DNA of 64,000 nt from Vibrio sp. 14G-20 (lineage in GTDB: Bacteria > Pseudomonadota > Gammaproteobacteria > Enterobacterales > Vibrionaceae): contig NZ_JAPHPW010000013.1 of NCBI RefSeq assembly GCF_026241515.1, positions 86,896-150,895 of the forward strand, given 5' to 3'. The first letter of the stretch is position 1. Each line of letters starts with the position of its first letter. The position numbers and the translations under genes were made by a program. This document shows positions 63,793 to 64,000 of this stretch, one piece after another. The notes under the pieces were generated by a model. That model was not told where the DNA came from. It searched no databases and was given only the letters and a program-made list of their open reading frames with translations.

Positions 63793-63975
63793 TTGAACCA
63801 TCCCAAACCTAAAGTTTTTGTAGCATCTTCTGTTGAAGGATTAAGTGTTGCGTATTCTTTGCAAACGAATCTAAATCATGATGCTGATTTAACTGTATGG
63901 AGCCAAGGAGTCTTTGCTTTATCGGAGACTCCTCTTGATTCTATATGTAGTGGCATAGTGAATTTGGTCACTTAG
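63793..63975 (+). pseudogene. Truncated TIR-like effector fragment (CAP12/Pycsar effector type)
   Basis: AGAGAGGTG precedes a TTG that opens [20 protein letters not shown], then [20 protein letters not shown] and ETPLDS. This is the N-terminal pattern of the TIR-like nucleotide-binding domain ([15 protein letters not shown]) that works as NAD-degrading effector in CBASS and Pycsar anti-phage systems. Complete proteins continue for more than 100 residues, but here the frame diverges after LDS and stops at 63975. An inverted repeat GAGGTGAT/ATCACCTC lies just after (63979-63997). It is probably a decayed defence gene; the sequence right of the window could change this. Confidence 0.55.
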
Positions 63976-63978
63976 TTA

Positions 63979-63997
63979 GAGGTGATATCATCACCTC
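63979..63997. other. Inverted repeat next to the TIR fragment
   Basis: GAGGTGAT and ATCACCTC pair perfectly around ATC. It could be a hairpin or the edge of a mobile element; it is cut off from further context by the window end. Confidence 0.4.
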
Positions 63998-64000
63998 ATA

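Noticed and set aside
63976..64000. Right-edge inverted repeat considered as an integron attC site
   Set aside because: The arms lack the GTTRRRY / RYYYAAC core pattern and are too short to judge.

Overview
The window looks like the chromosome of a marine Vibrio of the Splendidus clade. The reasons are the gene complement (PL7, PL15, PL17 and PL6 alginate lyases, KdgM-type porins, a vibriolysin-type protease, tryptophanase), the moderate A+T content and the close fit to the described V. splendidus alginate lyase architectures. Species is an inference from remembered family knowledge; no search was run.

Almost all of 1-53130 is one large alginate (polyuronate) utilisation locus. Secreted or lipid-anchored lyases (two-domain PL7 at 27167, CBM32-PL7 at 29357, PL7 at 35277, PL38-like at 44540, PL6 at 51512) cut alginate outside the cell or in the periplasm. 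Two KdgM-family porins (33890, 43790) would pass oligomers through the outer membrane. Three sodium/solute symporters (one cut by the left edge, plus 18428 and 49654) would carry small products across the inner membrane. Cytoplasmic exolyases (two PL17 at 3455 and 5656, one PL15 at 20425) release the unsaturated monomer. KdgF (2786), a DEH reductase (23108, perhaps also the SDR at 38949), KDG kinase (1819) and KDPG aldolase (1119) lead to pyruvate and glyceraldehyde-3-phosphate. Interleaved are a PhnCDEE-type ABC transporter, a TctABC tripartite transporter, a MATE exporter, two chemoreceptors, an exported FAH-family protein and a large lipoprotein of unknown function.

Three FadR-type GntR regulators (12884, 38051, 40068) lie in the locus, two with nearly identical DNA-binding domains. 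A palindrome TTGTA-N-TACAA, the shape expected for a FadR-type operator, occurs upstream of many of these genes (six perfect copies and several one- or two-mismatch copies). It is also found beside two stretches that have an intrinsic terminator but no gene, about 24341-24575 (minus) and 46058-46488 (plus). These are candidate alginate-responsive non-coding RNAs.

From about 53250 the content changes to general genes: an MsrA-like reductase, a two-gene GTPase operon of the DUF697/Era-like type, tryptophanase with a probable TnaC leader peptide, a LysR regulator, small proteins and an M4 metalloprotease. The right edge carries a truncated TIR-like (CAP12/Pycsar effector type) fragment. Broken or degenerate items include a single-base frameshift in an A-tract inside the phnD signal peptide, a 3' remnant of a fourth gntR copy at 17592-17657, and a protein-like fragment with stops downstream of the protease. 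I saw no tRNA, rRNA, CRISPR array or insertion sequence.
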